Below the pieces are notes generated by a model, which had not been told where the DNA came from, did not search any database, and was given only the letters and a program-made list of their open reading frames with translations. Position numbers and translations under genes: made by a program. A stretch of 64,000 nt of DNA from JAEUIX01 sp964611125 (GTDB lineage: Bacteria; Planctomycetota; Phycisphaerae; Phycisphaerales; UBA1924): assembly GCA_964611125.1 (NCBI GenBank), contig CAZSZO010000002.1:137579-201578 (forward strand), given 5' to 3'. Within the stretch, counting starts at the first letter, position 1; each line of letters starts with the position of its first letter. This document shows, piece by piece, positions 52,146-60,552 of this stretch.

Positions 52146-52664
52146 ATGTCCACTTCCGACGGACAACTCGGCGCCCAGCCGGCCACGCAAAACTCCGGCG
52201 CCAACCCCGCCCAGGCCCCCGGCCAAGGCGGGGCCAGCCCCGCCCCGGCTCCTGCTCAGCCCCGCAGCCAGACCCATGTCGCCTCGCGCGAGGCCAAGCC
52301 CGCGCAGCCCTGGCTTTGGAACGTCGTCCTGCTCGATGATCAGGATCACACCTACGACTACGTCATCCGCATGATGCAGGAGATCTTCGGCCACTCCAAG
52401 GAGAAGGCCGCCGAGATCGCCCAGCTCGTCGACAAGCACGGACGGGCCGTCTGCACCACCACCCACAAAGAGCACGCCGAACTCAAGCGCGAGCAGGTGC
52501 ACGGGTTCGGGCGCGACCCGCACATCCCCAACTGCAAAGGCGCCATGAGCGCCATCATCGAGCCCGCCGAGGCCGGTGACGAGGCCGGTGACGAGGCCGG
52601 TGACGAGGCTGGCGACAAGGGTGACGGCGGTAAGGGCGACGGCCGCGGCGACCCTCAGTCCTGA
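52146..52664 (+). CDS. clpS: ClpS adaptor for ATP-dependent Clp protease
   Basis: A protein of about 172 residues containing one ClpS domain (about 55-125): WLWNVVLLDDQDHTYDYVIR with the N-degron-binding DDxxHTYDYV motif, MMQEIFGHSKEKAAEIAQLV and GRAVCTTTHKEHAELKREQV. It delivers N-end-rule substrates to ClpAP. The domain is flanked by a disordered Ala/Pro/Gln leader and a C-terminal tail of GDEA repeats plus GDGGKGDGRG, both absent from typical 100-residue ClpS. The ATG at 52146 has GGAG five bases upstream; GTG 52140 would add two residues. The tail is encoded by a 12-base tandem repeat. Confidence 0.93.
   Translation: MSTSDGQLGAQPATQNSGANPAQAPGQGGASPAPAPAQPRSQTHVASREAKPAQPWLWNVVLLDDQDHTYDYVIRMMQEIFGHSKEKAAEIAQLVDKHGRAVCTTTHKEHAELKREQVHGFGRDPHIPNCKGAMSAIIEPAEAGDEAGDEAGDEAGDKGDGGKGDGRGDPQS
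52569..52616. repeat. 12-base tandem repeat in the clpS 3' end
   Basis: Four tandem units of GAGGCCGGTGAC, the last with two changes (GAGGCTGGCGAC). They encode the repeated GDEA acidic tail of ClpS in frame. Copy-number change would add or remove four residues at a time. Confidence 0.92.
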
Positions 52665-52758
52665 TGGGCCCCACCGGCTCAACTGGCTCGACTGGCTCAA
52701 CTCCGGCCGATACGCAGGCCCTCCGTCTTCCGCCCCGGGGCCGCGATACCCTCACCCC

Positions 52759-53751
52759 GTGACCACCAGCGGCGCTTCCTCAGCCAACGACCCCGCCCGG
52801 CCTCCCCTGGTCATTCAGACCGAGCACCTCGACGATGAGGCCGCGGCGTGGCTCGGCGAGCGGTGCCGCCTCGAAAAGTGCCCGAGCGAAGACGAACGAT
52901 TTCCCGTCCTCCTCGCGGAGGCCGCCGGGCTCGTCATCCGCACATACACACAGGTGGACGCCCGCCTGCTCGCCGGGGCGCCGCGGTTGAAGGTGGTCGG
53001 TCGGGCGGGCGTGGGCCTGGACAATGTCGATCTGCCCGCCTGCGCGGCCCGGTCGGTCGCGGTGGTGAACACCCCCGACGCCAACACCCGGGCCGTCGTT
53101 GAATACGTCTTCGCCCTGCTGCTCGACGCCACGCGCCCGCGGGCGTTTCTAACCTCCGCCCTTGAGATCGGGGCCTGGAAGCAGGCCCGCCAGGAACTCA
53201 AGGCCCGCAAGCAGCTCTGTGAACTCACGCTCGGGGTCTACGGCATGGGCAAGATCGGCTCGCAGATCGCCCGCGCCGCCAGGGCGCTTGACATCAAGGT
53301 CATCTACCACGACGTCAGGGAGATCTCTGAGGCGACGCGATTCGGGGCGTCGCCCGTCTCGCGCGAAGCGCTGGCTCAGGATTCGCACGTGATCACCGTG
53401 CACGTAGACGGCCGCCGCAGCAACCGCGCACTGATCGGGGCCGATTTCTTCGGCCGCTGCCGGTCCAACATGGTCTTCATCAACACCAGTCGGGGATTCG
53501 TGGTGGACAACCTCGCCCTGGCCGAGTTCATGATCGCCCACCCGGGGGCCGCGGCCCTGCTGGATGTCCACGACCCTGAACCCTTTGACGCCACCTACGC
53601 CCTCCTGGACATCGAAAACGTTCATCTGGCGCCCCACATCGCGTCGGCTACGGACCTCGCCAATCGCAACATGTCGTGGGTCGTGAAGGATGTCTGGCGC
53701 GTGCTGAACGGTGAAACGCCCGAGTTCCCCGCCCAGCCCGATCCGGACTGA
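52759..53751 (+). CDS. D-isomer-specific 2-hydroxyacid dehydrogenase family protein
   Basis: A 330-residue NAD-dependent dehydrogenase. The substrate domain begins PLVIQTEHLDDEAAAWLGE; LKVVGRAGVGLDNVDLPACA is the conserved substrate-side block, with NTPDANTRAVVEYVFALLLD following. The Rossmann site is LGVYGMGKIGSQIARAARAL, and NMVFINTSRGFVVDNLALAE and LAPHIASATDLANRNM supply the arginine and histidine of the active site. It resembles the SerA-type N-terminal domains but lacks ACT domains. The substrate is uncertain (phosphoglycerate, glyoxylate or another 2-oxoacid). The GTG at 52759 is preferred because the conserved sequence starts soon after and an earlier start would overlap clpS. Confidence 0.88.
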   Translation: MTTSGASSANDPARPPLVIQTEHLDDEAAAWLGERCRLEKCPSEDERFPVLLAEAAGLVIRTYTQVDARLLAGAPRLKVVGRAGVGLDNVDLPACAARSVAVVNTPDANTRAVVEYVFALLLDATRPRAFLTSALEIGAWKQARQELKARKQLCELTLGVYGMGKIGSQIARAARALDIKVIYHDVREISEATRFGASPVSREALAQDSHVITVHVDGRRSNRALIGADFFGRCRSNMVFINTSRGFVVDNLALAEFMIAHPGAAALLDVHDPEPFDATYALLDIENVHLAPHIASATDLANRNMSWVVKDVWRVLNGETPEFPAQPDPD

Positions 53752-53771
53752 GCCGGTTCGGACCAGCACAC

Positions 53772-55955
53772 TTAGGCGATGTCCGCAAGGTCAAGCCACT
53801 GGCCATGCGCCTTCTTCAGGCGCCGCTTCAGCAGACGCTCCTCGGGCCGCTCAAGTCCGGGTGACGCCTCGACCCAGGCCGCGGCGTCGCGCCGGGCCAG
53901 CGCGAGCAAGTCCAGGTCCCTGGGCAACTCGGCCACTTTGAACGGGGGCATCCCTGACTGCCGGATCCCGAGCACATCGCCGAATCCGCGGATCTCGAGG
54001 TCCTTCTCAGCGAGCTTGAAGCCATCGGAGACCTCGGCCATGACCTTCAGGCGAGCTTCCGCATCGGGAGTGGGGGGGGCGCCGATCAGGACGCACGCCG
54101 AGGGCTTCTCGCCTCGCCCCACGCGGCCGCGCAGCTGGTGCAGCTGGGCCAGGCCGAAGCGCTCAGCGTGCTCGACGATCATGATGGTCGCGTTGGGCAC
54201 ATCCACACCCACCTCGATCACCGTCGTCGCGATCAGGGCGTCGATCAGGCCCATGCGGAACCGGCCCATGACCACGTCGCGCGTCTCACCCGAGAGCTGG
54301 CCGTGCAGCACCGCGAGGCGGAGGCCGGCGAGCGGGCCGCGCTCGAGCCGCTCGTGCAGCTCGCGCACGCTGGCGAGCGAGCCCGACCCGCTGACGTCCT
54401 CTGTCGGGTCGATGGCCGGGGCGACGATGTACGCCTGCTCGCCCTTTTCAAGGCGCGTCCGCAGCCAGGTGTAGACCTCGCCCGCCATCTCGGGCTTGAC
54501 AACCCGGGTCTTCACGGGCTTTCGCCCGGGCGGCAGGGCCTTGATCGACGAAACGTCCAGATCGCCGAAGAGGGTCATCGCCAGCGTTCGCGGGATGGGC
54601 GTGGCCGTCATCACCAGCGTGTGAGGGATGATGTCGACGCCGTGGGGCCCCGCCCCCTTGGCCCGCAGACGGGCCCGCTGGTGCACGCCGAAGCGGTGCT
54701 GCTCGTCGATGACCACCACCGCCAGCGACTTGAACGCGACCTGCTCGGTCAGCAGGGCGTGGGTGCCCACCACGATGTCGATCCGCCCCTCCGCCATCGC
54801 TTCCAGCAGATCGCGCCGAGCCCGCTCGGGCATCTGCCCCGTCAGGATCGCCAGCTTCACGGGTGAGCCCTCGAGCATGCGGCCCATGCTCGCAAAGTGC
54901 TGCTCGGCCAGGAGCTCTGTCGGGGCCATCAGGGCCGCCTGATGGCGCGACGCCACGGCCATGAGCATCGCGTAGAGGGCCACCACCGTCTTGCCAGCGC
55001 CCACGTCGCCCTGAATCAGCCGGTTGGCCGGCCGGGTGGTCTGCAGGTCGGCCGCGAGCTCGCGGATCACCACGTCCTGGGCCTTGGTGAGGGTGAACGG
55101 GAAGCGCCCCCGAATGGCCTCATCGATCGCCGCCGACCACCGCAAGGCGATCGCGGCGCCGCCGGCCCCGTGCTGCACCCGCTTGAGGAACAGACCGATC
55201 TGCAGCAGCAGCAACTCGTCATAGGCCAGCCGGCGGCGACCCGCGGCCGCCTCCTCGGCGCTCGACGGAGCGTGCATCATCCGGTACGCATCGGCGAGGG
55301 CGGGCAGCTCGCGTGGCGTGCGGAACGCCTCGGGCAGGTGGTCCTCGATCAGCGGGAGCGCTCCGGGCAGCACCTTGGCCAGGGCGGCCTCGATCTGCGT
55401 CGAGTTGATCTCTTCGCTGGCGGGGTACACCGGCCGCAGGCGGCTGTCGCGGGCTTCGGGTTCGGGGGCCGATGCGGCGAGGATCTCGAACTTGGGGTTG
55501 GCCAGCTGCACCCCGCCCGTGCGGGAGTTGGCCTTGCCCTGCACGCGCAGGCGCATACCCGGGTGGACCTTGCTGTGGAGATAGGTCGCGTTGAACCACA
55601 CAAGATCGAGCCGCCCCGTTTCGTCGCACAGCACCGCCTCAAAGCGCGGGCGACGCCCTCGGACCACCCGGGTCGCGGTGACCTCTCCCCGGGCCGACAC
55701 GACGCGCCCGGCGACCAGGTCAGCCATCGGGCTCTCGGCCTCCTGGTGTTCGTGCCGCATCGGGAGGTGTGCGACGAGCTGCCCCACATTGCGCAGTCCG
55801 AGCTCGCGGAGCTTCTCCGCAACGCGCGGCGTAAGGGCTCGAACCTCCTCGAGCGGCGTCGTGAGCGCCAGGCCGGGCCCGGCCTCCGCCTTGGGCGCGG
55901 CCGCGGGCTCCGCCCCCTTCACACTGGCCTGGTCAGATGGATCACCCGCGGGCAT
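53772..55955 (-). CDS. recG: ATP-dependent DNA helicase RecG
   Basis: A 727-residue SF2 helicase that remodels stalled forks and Holliday junctions. The wedge/OB domain is N-terminal (LGLRNVGQLVAHLPMRHEHQ, then RVQGKANSRTGGVQLANPKF). The helicase core shows LIQGDVGAGKTVVALYAMLM, MAPTELLAEQHFASMGRMLE, VVIDEQHRFGVHQRARLRAK, MTATPIPRTLAMTLFGDLDV, VGVDVPNATIMIVEHAERFG and LHQLRGRVGRGEKPSACVLI. The C-terminal accessory part (FGDVLGIRQSGMPPFKVAEL) is also complete. It is a monocistronic minus-strand gene convergent with the dehydrogenase gene. Confidence 0.97.
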   Translation of the reverse strand: MPAGDPSDQASVKGAEPAAAPKAEAGPGLALTTPLEEVRALTPRVAEKLRELGLRNVGQLVAHLPMRHEHQEAESPMADLVAGRVVSARGEVTATRVVRGRRPRFEAVLCDETGRLDLVWFNATYLHSKVHPGMRLRVQGKANSRTGGVQLANPKFEILAASAPEPEARDSRLRPVYPASEEINSTQIEAALAKVLPGALPLIEDHLPEAFRTPRELPALADAYRMMHAPSSAEEAAAGRRRLAYDELLLLQIGLFLKRVQHGAGGAAIALRWSAAIDEAIRGRFPFTLTKAQDVVIRELAADLQTTRPANRLIQGDVGAGKTVVALYAMLMAVASRHQAALMAPTELLAEQHFASMGRMLEGSPVKLAILTGQMPERARRDLLEAMAEGRIDIVVGTHALLTEQVAFKSLAVVVIDEQHRFGVHQRARLRAKGAGPHGVDIIPHTLVMTATPIPRTLAMTLFGDLDVSSIKALPPGRKPVKTRVVKPEMAGEVYTWLRTRLEKGEQAYIVAPAIDPTEDVSGSGSLASVRELHERLERGPLAGLRLAVLHGQLSGETRDVVMGRFRMGLIDALIATTVIEVGVDVPNATIMIVEHAERFGLAQLHQLRGRVGRGEKPSACVLIGAPPTPDAEARLKVMAEVSDGFKLAEKDLEIRGFGDVLGIRQSGMPPFKVAELPRDLDLLALARRDAAAWVEASPGLERPEERLLKRRLKKAHGQWLDLADIA

Positions 55956-56013
55956 GCCCCGACGGTATCAGCGATGCCGACGCCGCAGCGCCCGACGGCC
56001 GGCGGTCAGGCGG

Positions 56014-56730
56014 TCAGGCCCGCCGGAACTCCGCGGCGTCGAGCCGTTGGCGCTCGCGAATCTTCGCCAGTTGGCGGAGCTGCGCGCCCATCATCATGGG
56101 CGTTCCGATGGCGATTCCCGCCAGGACCGCGAACTCGATGCCCACGATGAGGGCCGGTAGCCAGGTCGTAAGCGGCTGGCTTTGGACCAGTCGCAGCACC
56201 GCCCAACTGAGACCAAAGAGGGCGATCGGGGTCGCGACCCACGCGGCGGCGACGCACCAGCGGCGCAGGTCGCCGCGATCGCCCCACATGTCTATCAGGG
56301 CCTGGGCAACTGCCGGGGAGAGGCCCGGGCTGGGCTGGACCGGACCCTGAGTGGGAGACTGGCCGTCGTCGGTGCTCCGATCAACCTTCATGGCGTCGGC
56401 CACGCGATAGAACGTGACCACGACCGGCAAGATGCCAGAGAGCACGCAGGTCAAGACCCCGCCCGCAAGCAGGAGCGGGTAATACACGTGGTAGGGCTGG
56501 CCCTGAAGCAGGGCGAGAGCCCCCAGCAGCGCGAGGATGATCCCTGCGAGCAGCAGCAGGGCCGTGGAGGGGACGAGAATCCAGCGACCCTTGCCCTTGG
56601 GCGCCAGAACCCCCATGGCGGCCCCGAGCAGCCCGGCGAGGCCGCCCAGGCCTCCGCCAAGCCCGCCGCCGAGCATCCCGGCCTGTTGAGAAGTCCACCA
56701 CTCGACCACCTGCGCGGCTTGCTGCATCAT
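56014..56730 (-). CDS. Polytopic membrane protein, partner of the DUF2089 regulator
   Basis: A 238-residue protein with about five membrane segments: a Gly-rich first helix (GMLGGGLGGGLGGLAGLLGA), ILVPSTALLLLAGIILALLG, YPLLLAGGVLTCVLSGILPV, and a later pair (WCVAAAWVATPIALFGLSWA and LPALIVGIEFAVLAGIAIGT). The C-terminus is a short charged cytoplasmic helix (QLRQLAKIRERQRLDAAEFR). It overlaps the DUF2089 gene by 4 bases (ATGA), so they are translationally coupled; such pairs of a small HTH protein and a membrane protein often sense membrane or envelope state. No known family was recognised. Confidence 0.75.
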   Translation of the reverse strand: MMQQAAQVVEWWTSQQAGMLGGGLGGGLGGLAGLLGAAMGVLAPKGKGRWILVPSTALLLLAGIILALLGALALLQGQPYHVYYPLLLAGGVLTCVLSGILPVVVTFYRVADAMKVDRSTDDGQSPTQGPVQPSPGLSPAVAQALIDMWGDRGDLRRWCVAAAWVATPIALFGLSWAVLRLVQSQPLTTWLPALIVGIEFAVLAGIAIGTPMMMGAQLRQLAKIRERQRLDAAEFRRA

Positions 56731-57107
56731 GGGTTGGCTCCTGGTGCTGAAGCGTTCTGCGGGAACGGCGGCGGCGGCGTGCTCGACGGCTGATTGCGCA
56801 AGAAATCGCGCACCGAGCGGGCGCCGCCAACGGTGAGCTCGCCGCGCTCGACGAGTGCGGCGAGGAGTTCTGAGAGCGGATCGGGCTTGCGGCCCTGCAC
56901 GGCGTCGCGCAGCCGCTGAATCGTTCGGTCAACCCGGGCCCGGATGGTGGGGTAGCTCACCCCGTACGCCGTGGCGAGGTCCTTCAGAGAGCCGCCCTGG
57001 AGGACCAACTCGGTGATCAGATCGAGGTCCTCCCGGGGAAGCGTCGCCAAAGGGTGGGGCGGGCTTTCGGAAGAGGGCGGGGCTGATTTGAGATAACCGA
57101 AAGTCAT
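56727..57107 (-). CDS. DUF2089-family helix-turn-helix regulator
   Basis: A regulator of about 126 residues. The DUF2089-like core is PREDLDLITELVLQGGSLKD, then LATAYGVSYPTIRARVDRTI and QRLRDAVQGRKPDPLSEL; this is a sigma-region-4-like HTH with the recognition helix at YPTIRARVD. A Pro-rich tail follows. The ATG at 57107 lies within a few bases of the transcription start predicted by the promoter at 57117-57144, and no Shine-Dalgarno sequence is present, so the mRNA may be leaderless; an in-frame TTG at 57113 is the alternative. It overlaps the downstream membrane protein gene by 4 bases and probably controls that operon, including itself. Confidence 0.85.
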   Translation of the reverse strand: MTFGYLKSAPPSSESPPHPLATLPREDLDLITELVLQGGSLKDLATAYGVSYPTIRARVDRTIQRLRDAVQGRKPDPLSELLAALVERGELTVGGARSVRDFLRNQPSSTPPPPFPQNASAPGANP

Positions 57108-57116
57108 ACTCAATAA

Positions 57117-57144
57117 AGTGTATCTTGTCTTTTCGTTTTGTCAA
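57117..57144 (-). promoter_or_regulatory. Sigma-70-type promoter of the DUF2089 operon
   Basis: On the minus strand a consensus TTGACA (57139-57144) is spaced 16 bases from TACACT (57117-57122, four of six matches). The stretch lies in an AT-rich island unlike the surrounding GC-rich DNA. Two copies of a TTTATTGA element flank it, one at 57111-57118 overlapping the -10 and start and one near 57154-57161, possible operator half-sites for the DUF2089 protein. Confidence 0.55.
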
Positions 57145-57166
57145 TACCAAATTCAATAAATCGAAA

Positions 57167-58435
57167 TTAGAGCGTCGAGGCTGCAAAGCGCTCGGTGATG
57201 GCTCGGGCGGCCTCCGCCGCGCCGTTTTCGGCCTGCAAGGCCTGACCCAGCGATGCCGCCCGATTCAGGGTGGCGGGGTTTTCCAGGACGGCTTCCAGCG
57301 CGGCGGCCAGGTTTCGGGCATTCAGGCGGCTGAGGTGGAGGGTGGCGGAGGCGCCGAGGCGTTTGGCTCGCGCGGCGTTGTCGAACTCGTCATTGGCAAA
57401 GGGGATGATGACGGTGGGTCGTCCGCTGCGCAGACCTTGCGCGGTGGTGCCGATGCCGCCATGGTGGACCGTGGCGGCCGCGCGGGGGAGGAGGGCGGAG
57501 AAGGGGGCGTACGGGAACGCTTGAACGCCTGGGGGGAGCGCGGCGGGTGGTGGGAGGTCGGTCCCGGTGAGGAGGACCGCGCGCCGGCCGAGGCGGCGGG
57601 CGGCGTCGGCGGCGAGGGCGTAGAACGGGCCGGCGTGGTGCACGACGCTCGTTCCGAGCGTGAAGACGATCGGCGGCTCGCCCTGGGCGACGAACTGCTC
57701 CAGTTGCGGGCTGAGCCCCGCGTCGGCGTTCTGACGGTCGAACCAGGTGAAGCCGCAGATGCGCGCATTGGGCGGATCGTCGGGGAGCGCCGGGCGGAAC
57801 GCGGGGGACCAAAGGCCCAGGTTCAGGTCGCCGCCGCGGATTTCGTGGGGGAAGATGTTGCGGATCGTGGGGAGCTTGAACTCAGCCCGCAGGCGGTTGA
57901 GGGGGCCGTCGAAGGCGAACCGGAAGGCCAGCGTGCCGATGGCTCGGGCGAGGCTCGAGAGCCAGAGGGGCGGCTGGTCGAAGCGGAAGCGGTTGATGGC
58001 GAGGGCCAGAGGCTCATGGCGCGAGAGCCAGAAGAGCGGCGCCAGCACGCCGGTGGCGGTGGGGACGGATTCGCGCTCGGCGGCCCATCCGGCGGCGAAG
58101 GCGATGAGGTGGCGGACGACGAGATCGATCTTGTGCTGGCGGATGATCCGGCGGCAGACGGTGAACATCTCGCGGGAGCGGAGCTGCACGAGCTCGCGCA
58201 TCACGAAGCCCCCGCCGCGGGTCTGGTGGATGAGCTCGGCGGACTTGACGATGCGGAGGTAGTCCTCCTCGGTCCCGAGGGGGAGGCAGTCGAGCCCCGC
58301 GGCCTGGGCGCGTGGGATGAAGTGGGGGTTGAGAAGCAGGAGGGGCTGGTGGGCCTGGGCCTTCAGCGCCAGGGCGAGGGCGATGTAGGGGTGGACGTCG
58401 CCGCCCGAGCCGATGGGGACCAGGAGGATGCGCAT
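57167..58435 (-). CDS. GT1-family (UGT/MGT-type) glycosyltransferase
   Basis: A 422-residue GT-B glycosyltransferase. The N-terminal acceptor domain opens ILLVPIGSGGDVHPYIALAL, the classical GSxGDVxP motif. The C-terminal donor domain has IVFTLGTSVVHHAGPFYALA, then VQAFPYAPFSALLPRAAATV and the nucleotide-sugar motif HHGGIGTTAQGLRSGRPTVI followed by FANDEFDNAAR. Enzymes of this type glycosylate lipids, sterols or natural products using UDP- or TDP-sugars; nothing nearby fixes the substrate. It is divergent from pdxJ with 50 bases between starts. Confidence 0.92.
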   Translation of the reverse strand: MRILLVPIGSGGDVHPYIALALALKAQAHQPLLLLNPHFIPRAQAAGLDCLPLGTEEDYLRIVKSAELIHQTRGGGFVMRELVQLRSREMFTVCRRIIRQHKIDLVVRHLIAFAAGWAAERESVPTATGVLAPLFWLSRHEPLALAINRFRFDQPPLWLSSLARAIGTLAFRFAFDGPLNRLRAEFKLPTIRNIFPHEIRGGDLNLGLWSPAFRPALPDDPPNARICGFTWFDRQNADAGLSPQLEQFVAQGEPPIVFTLGTSVVHHAGPFYALAADAARRLGRRAVLLTGTDLPPPAALPPGVQAFPYAPFSALLPRAAATVHHGGIGTTAQGLRSGRPTVIIPFANDEFDNAARAKRLGASATLHLSRLNARNLAAALEAVLENPATLNRAASLGQALQAENGAAEAARAITERFAASTL

Positions 58436-58485
58436 CTCCGCACGGTACGCGAACCCGCGGGGGGCGATGCGTAAACTGCGGACCT

Positions 58486-59265
58486 ATGCCATTGCTGGGC
58501 GTCAACATCGATCATATCGCGACCATCCGCCAGGCCCGCTATCGCGGTTCAGGAGGGCCTGGGGCCCACGCCGGGGCGGGCGCGGCGGGCGAGCCGGACC
58601 CCGTGCGGGCGGCGCACGAAGCGGAGCTGGGGGGGGCGGAGATCATCACGGTGCACCTGCGGGAAGACCGCCGGCACGTGAACGACCGCGATGTCTACCG
58701 CCTGAAGGACTCGACGGCGCTGCGGCTGAACCTGGAGATGGCGGCCACGGAGGAGATGGCCGGGATCGCCGGGAAGGTGCGGCCGCACATGTGCACGCTG
58801 GTGCCGGAGGGGCGGACCGAGGTGACGACCGAGGGCGGGCTGGATGTTGACGGGCAACTGGGCAAACTGAAGGAGTATGTCGCGCGCCTGCGGGATCTGG
58901 GGGCCATCGCGTCGGCGTTTGTCGACGCCGACCCGCGGCAGATCGACGCGGCCCACCGGGCGGGGTTTGCGGCGTGCGAGATCCACACCGGTCCGTACGC
59001 GGCGGCCTTCGGCGCGGCGGGCGGGGACTTCATCCGGCCCGAGCTGGTCCGGGAGCTGGACCGGGTGCGCGACGCGGGGCGGCGGATCAGCGCGGCGGGG
59101 ATGAGGTTCAACGCGGGGCACGCGCTGAACTACACGAACGTGCGCGAAGTGGCGCAGTTGCCGGAAGTGGCGGAGCTGCACATCGGGCATGCGATCGTGA
59201 GCCGGGCGGTGTTCACGGGGCTGCGCGAGGCGGTGCGGGAGATGCGGCGGCTGATGGGTGGGTGA
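58486..59265 (+). CDS. pdxJ: Pyridoxine 5'-phosphate synthase
   Basis: A 259-residue TIM barrel that closes the pyridoxine ring from 1-deoxyxylulose 5-phosphate and 3-amino-2-oxopropyl phosphate. Conserved blocks are LLGVNIDHIATIRQARYR at the start, ITVHLREDRRHVNDRDVYRL with catalytic residues, LNLEMAATEEMAGIAGKV, TLVPEGRTEVTTEGGLDVDG, FVDADPRQIDAAHRAGFAAC, HTGPYAAAF, MRFNAGHALNYTNV and ELHIGHAIVSRAVFTGLREA. The loop GSGGPGAHAGAGAAGEPDPV is slightly extended with Gly/Ala. This marks the DXP-dependent vitamin B6 pathway. Confidence 0.97.
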   Translation: MPLLGVNIDHIATIRQARYRGSGGPGAHAGAGAAGEPDPVRAAHEAELGGAEIITVHLREDRRHVNDRDVYRLKDSTALRLNLEMAATEEMAGIAGKVRPHMCTLVPEGRTEVTTEGGLDVDGQLGKLKEYVARLRDLGAIASAFVDADPRQIDAAHRAGFAACEIHTGPYAAAFGAAGGDFIRPELVRELDRVRDAGRRISAAGMRFNAGHALNYTNVREVAQLPEVAELHIGHAIVSRAVFTGLREAVREMRRLMGG

Positions 59266-59572
59266 GGGTGGGGGGGGTGGGCTGTTTGCTTTTCGGGGGC
59301 GGACTTCGCCCCGAGCGGGCGGTCGCCGCGGGTGGGGCGGTACTGCACCCGGGGAGGCAACGCGCGACGGCCGTCGTGGCGCGGGCGCCGCGAACTTGCG
59401 GTCGGCCGAAACCCCACGACCTGCCTGCGATTCCAACCAAACACCGGCATAGCCGCCCGCGCGGAGAGGGCGTGCCGCCCTCTCTGCACCTCTTCCTGTT
59501 CCAACTGGAGCCTTCGTTCGGACTTGGCGCGAACATCGTCCTGCCGCGCGGACCGAGCCGACCCCGAGTACC
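59266..59572. other. Intergenic region upstream of the methyltransferase, with a palindrome
   Basis: About 300 bases without a gene I can support. It holds a G-rich run just after pdxJ and, at 59461-59487, an inverted repeat with arms GCGGAGAGGGCG / CGCCCTCTCTGC around TGC, with one G-T pair. The palindrome is about 90 bases upstream of the methyltransferase start and could be a terminator for pdxJ, although no T-run follows, or a control site. Confidence 0.5.
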
Positions 59573-60532
59573 ATGCAGTACTTGAATGGAGTCGATCCAC
59601 CCGTGACCATCGCCGCGACCAATGGAAGTCACCGCACCCGAGCCGACGCCACCCGCATCCCCGTGGCGAGGGACTACACGGGCCCGGCCACGGAGCACAC
59701 CCTGAATCTCGGCGATGCCAGAACACTCGACTGGATTCCCGATGAGTCCGTGCATCTCGTGGTCACGTCGCCACCGTACTTCAATCTCAAGGAGTACAAC
59801 AAGCATCCGGGCCAACTCGGCGAGATGGACGACTACGGGGCGTTTCACGATGCGCTTGACGAGGTGTGGAGGCACTGCTATCGGTTGCTGGTGCCCGGCG
59901 GTCGGCTGGTCTGCAACATCGGCGACGTCTGCGTCGCCCGGCGGGCCAACGGCGGGCGGCACCTCGTCTTGCCCCTTCACGCCGACATCTCCGTCCGCTG
60001 CCGCCGCATCGGGTTCGACTACCTGACGCCAATCCTCTGGAACAAGATCGCCAATGCGGCTTTCGAGGCCAGCGGCAACGGGGGCGGATTCCTGGGCAAG
60101 CCGTATGAGCCCAACGCCATCATTAAGAACGACGTCGAGTACATCCTGATGCTCCGCAAGCACGGGAAGTACCGCAATCCCACGGATGAGCAGCGGGCCA
60201 CGAGCAGACTCTCGAAAGAGGAACAAGCCAAGTGGTTCCGGCCGATTTGGACCGACGTAACCGGCTCGTCCACCAAGGATCATCCCGCCCCTTACCCGGT
60301 CGAGTTGGCCTACCGACTCGTTCGCATGTTCTCGTTTACCGGTGACACCGTCCTCGACCCGTTCGCGGGTACGGGCACGACGACGATCGCTGCGCTGAAG
60401 TGCGACCGTCACAGCATCGCCAACGAACTGGACCCCAAGTACTTCATGATGGCCCAGAATCGCATCCGCAAGGAGCTGGAACAGGGTCGCGTGTTCGCTG
60501 ACCCGCCGTCGCTCGTACTTCGCCGTTCTTAA
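59573..60532 (+). CDS. Site-specific DNA methyltransferase (SPPY type), modification half of a type II R-M pair
   Basis: A 319-residue amino-methyltransferase. The catalytic motif IV is VVTSPPYFNLKEY (Ser66-Pro-Pro-Tyr69) and comes before the cofactor motif DTVLDPFAGTGTTTIAALKC (near residue 262), which is the beta-class order. SPPY is most common among N4-cytosine enzymes, though some N6-adenine enzymes use it. GMDD-like GEMDDYGAFHDALDEVWRHC and HADISVRCRRIGFDYLTPIL, WNK are typical of the group. The downstream convergent gene encodes a PD-(D/E)xK endonuclease, so the two should share one recognition sequence. Which sequence cannot be read from here. The first about 45 residues are unconserved and a later start is possible. 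Confidence 0.93.
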   Translation: MQYLNGVDPPVTIAATNGSHRTRADATRIPVARDYTGPATEHTLNLGDARTLDWIPDESVHLVVTSPPYFNLKEYNKHPGQLGEMDDYGAFHDALDEVWRHCYRLLVPGGRLVCNIGDVCVARRANGGRHLVLPLHADISVRCRRIGFDYLTPILWNKIANAAFEASGNGGGFLGKPYEPNAIIKNDVEYILMLRKHGKYRNPTDEQRATSRLSKEEQAKWFRPIWTDVTGSSTKDHPAPYPVELAYRLVRMFSFTGDTVLDPFAGTGTTTIAALKCDRHSIANELDPKYFMMAQNRIRKELEQGRVFADPPSLVLRRS

Positions 60533-60552
60533 GCGACTCTGCGGGGGCGCGG

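Noticed and set aside
57125..58474. A 449-codon plus-strand frame over the glycosyltransferase
   Set aside because: Gly/Glu-rich shadow; the minus frame has the GT1 donor motif.
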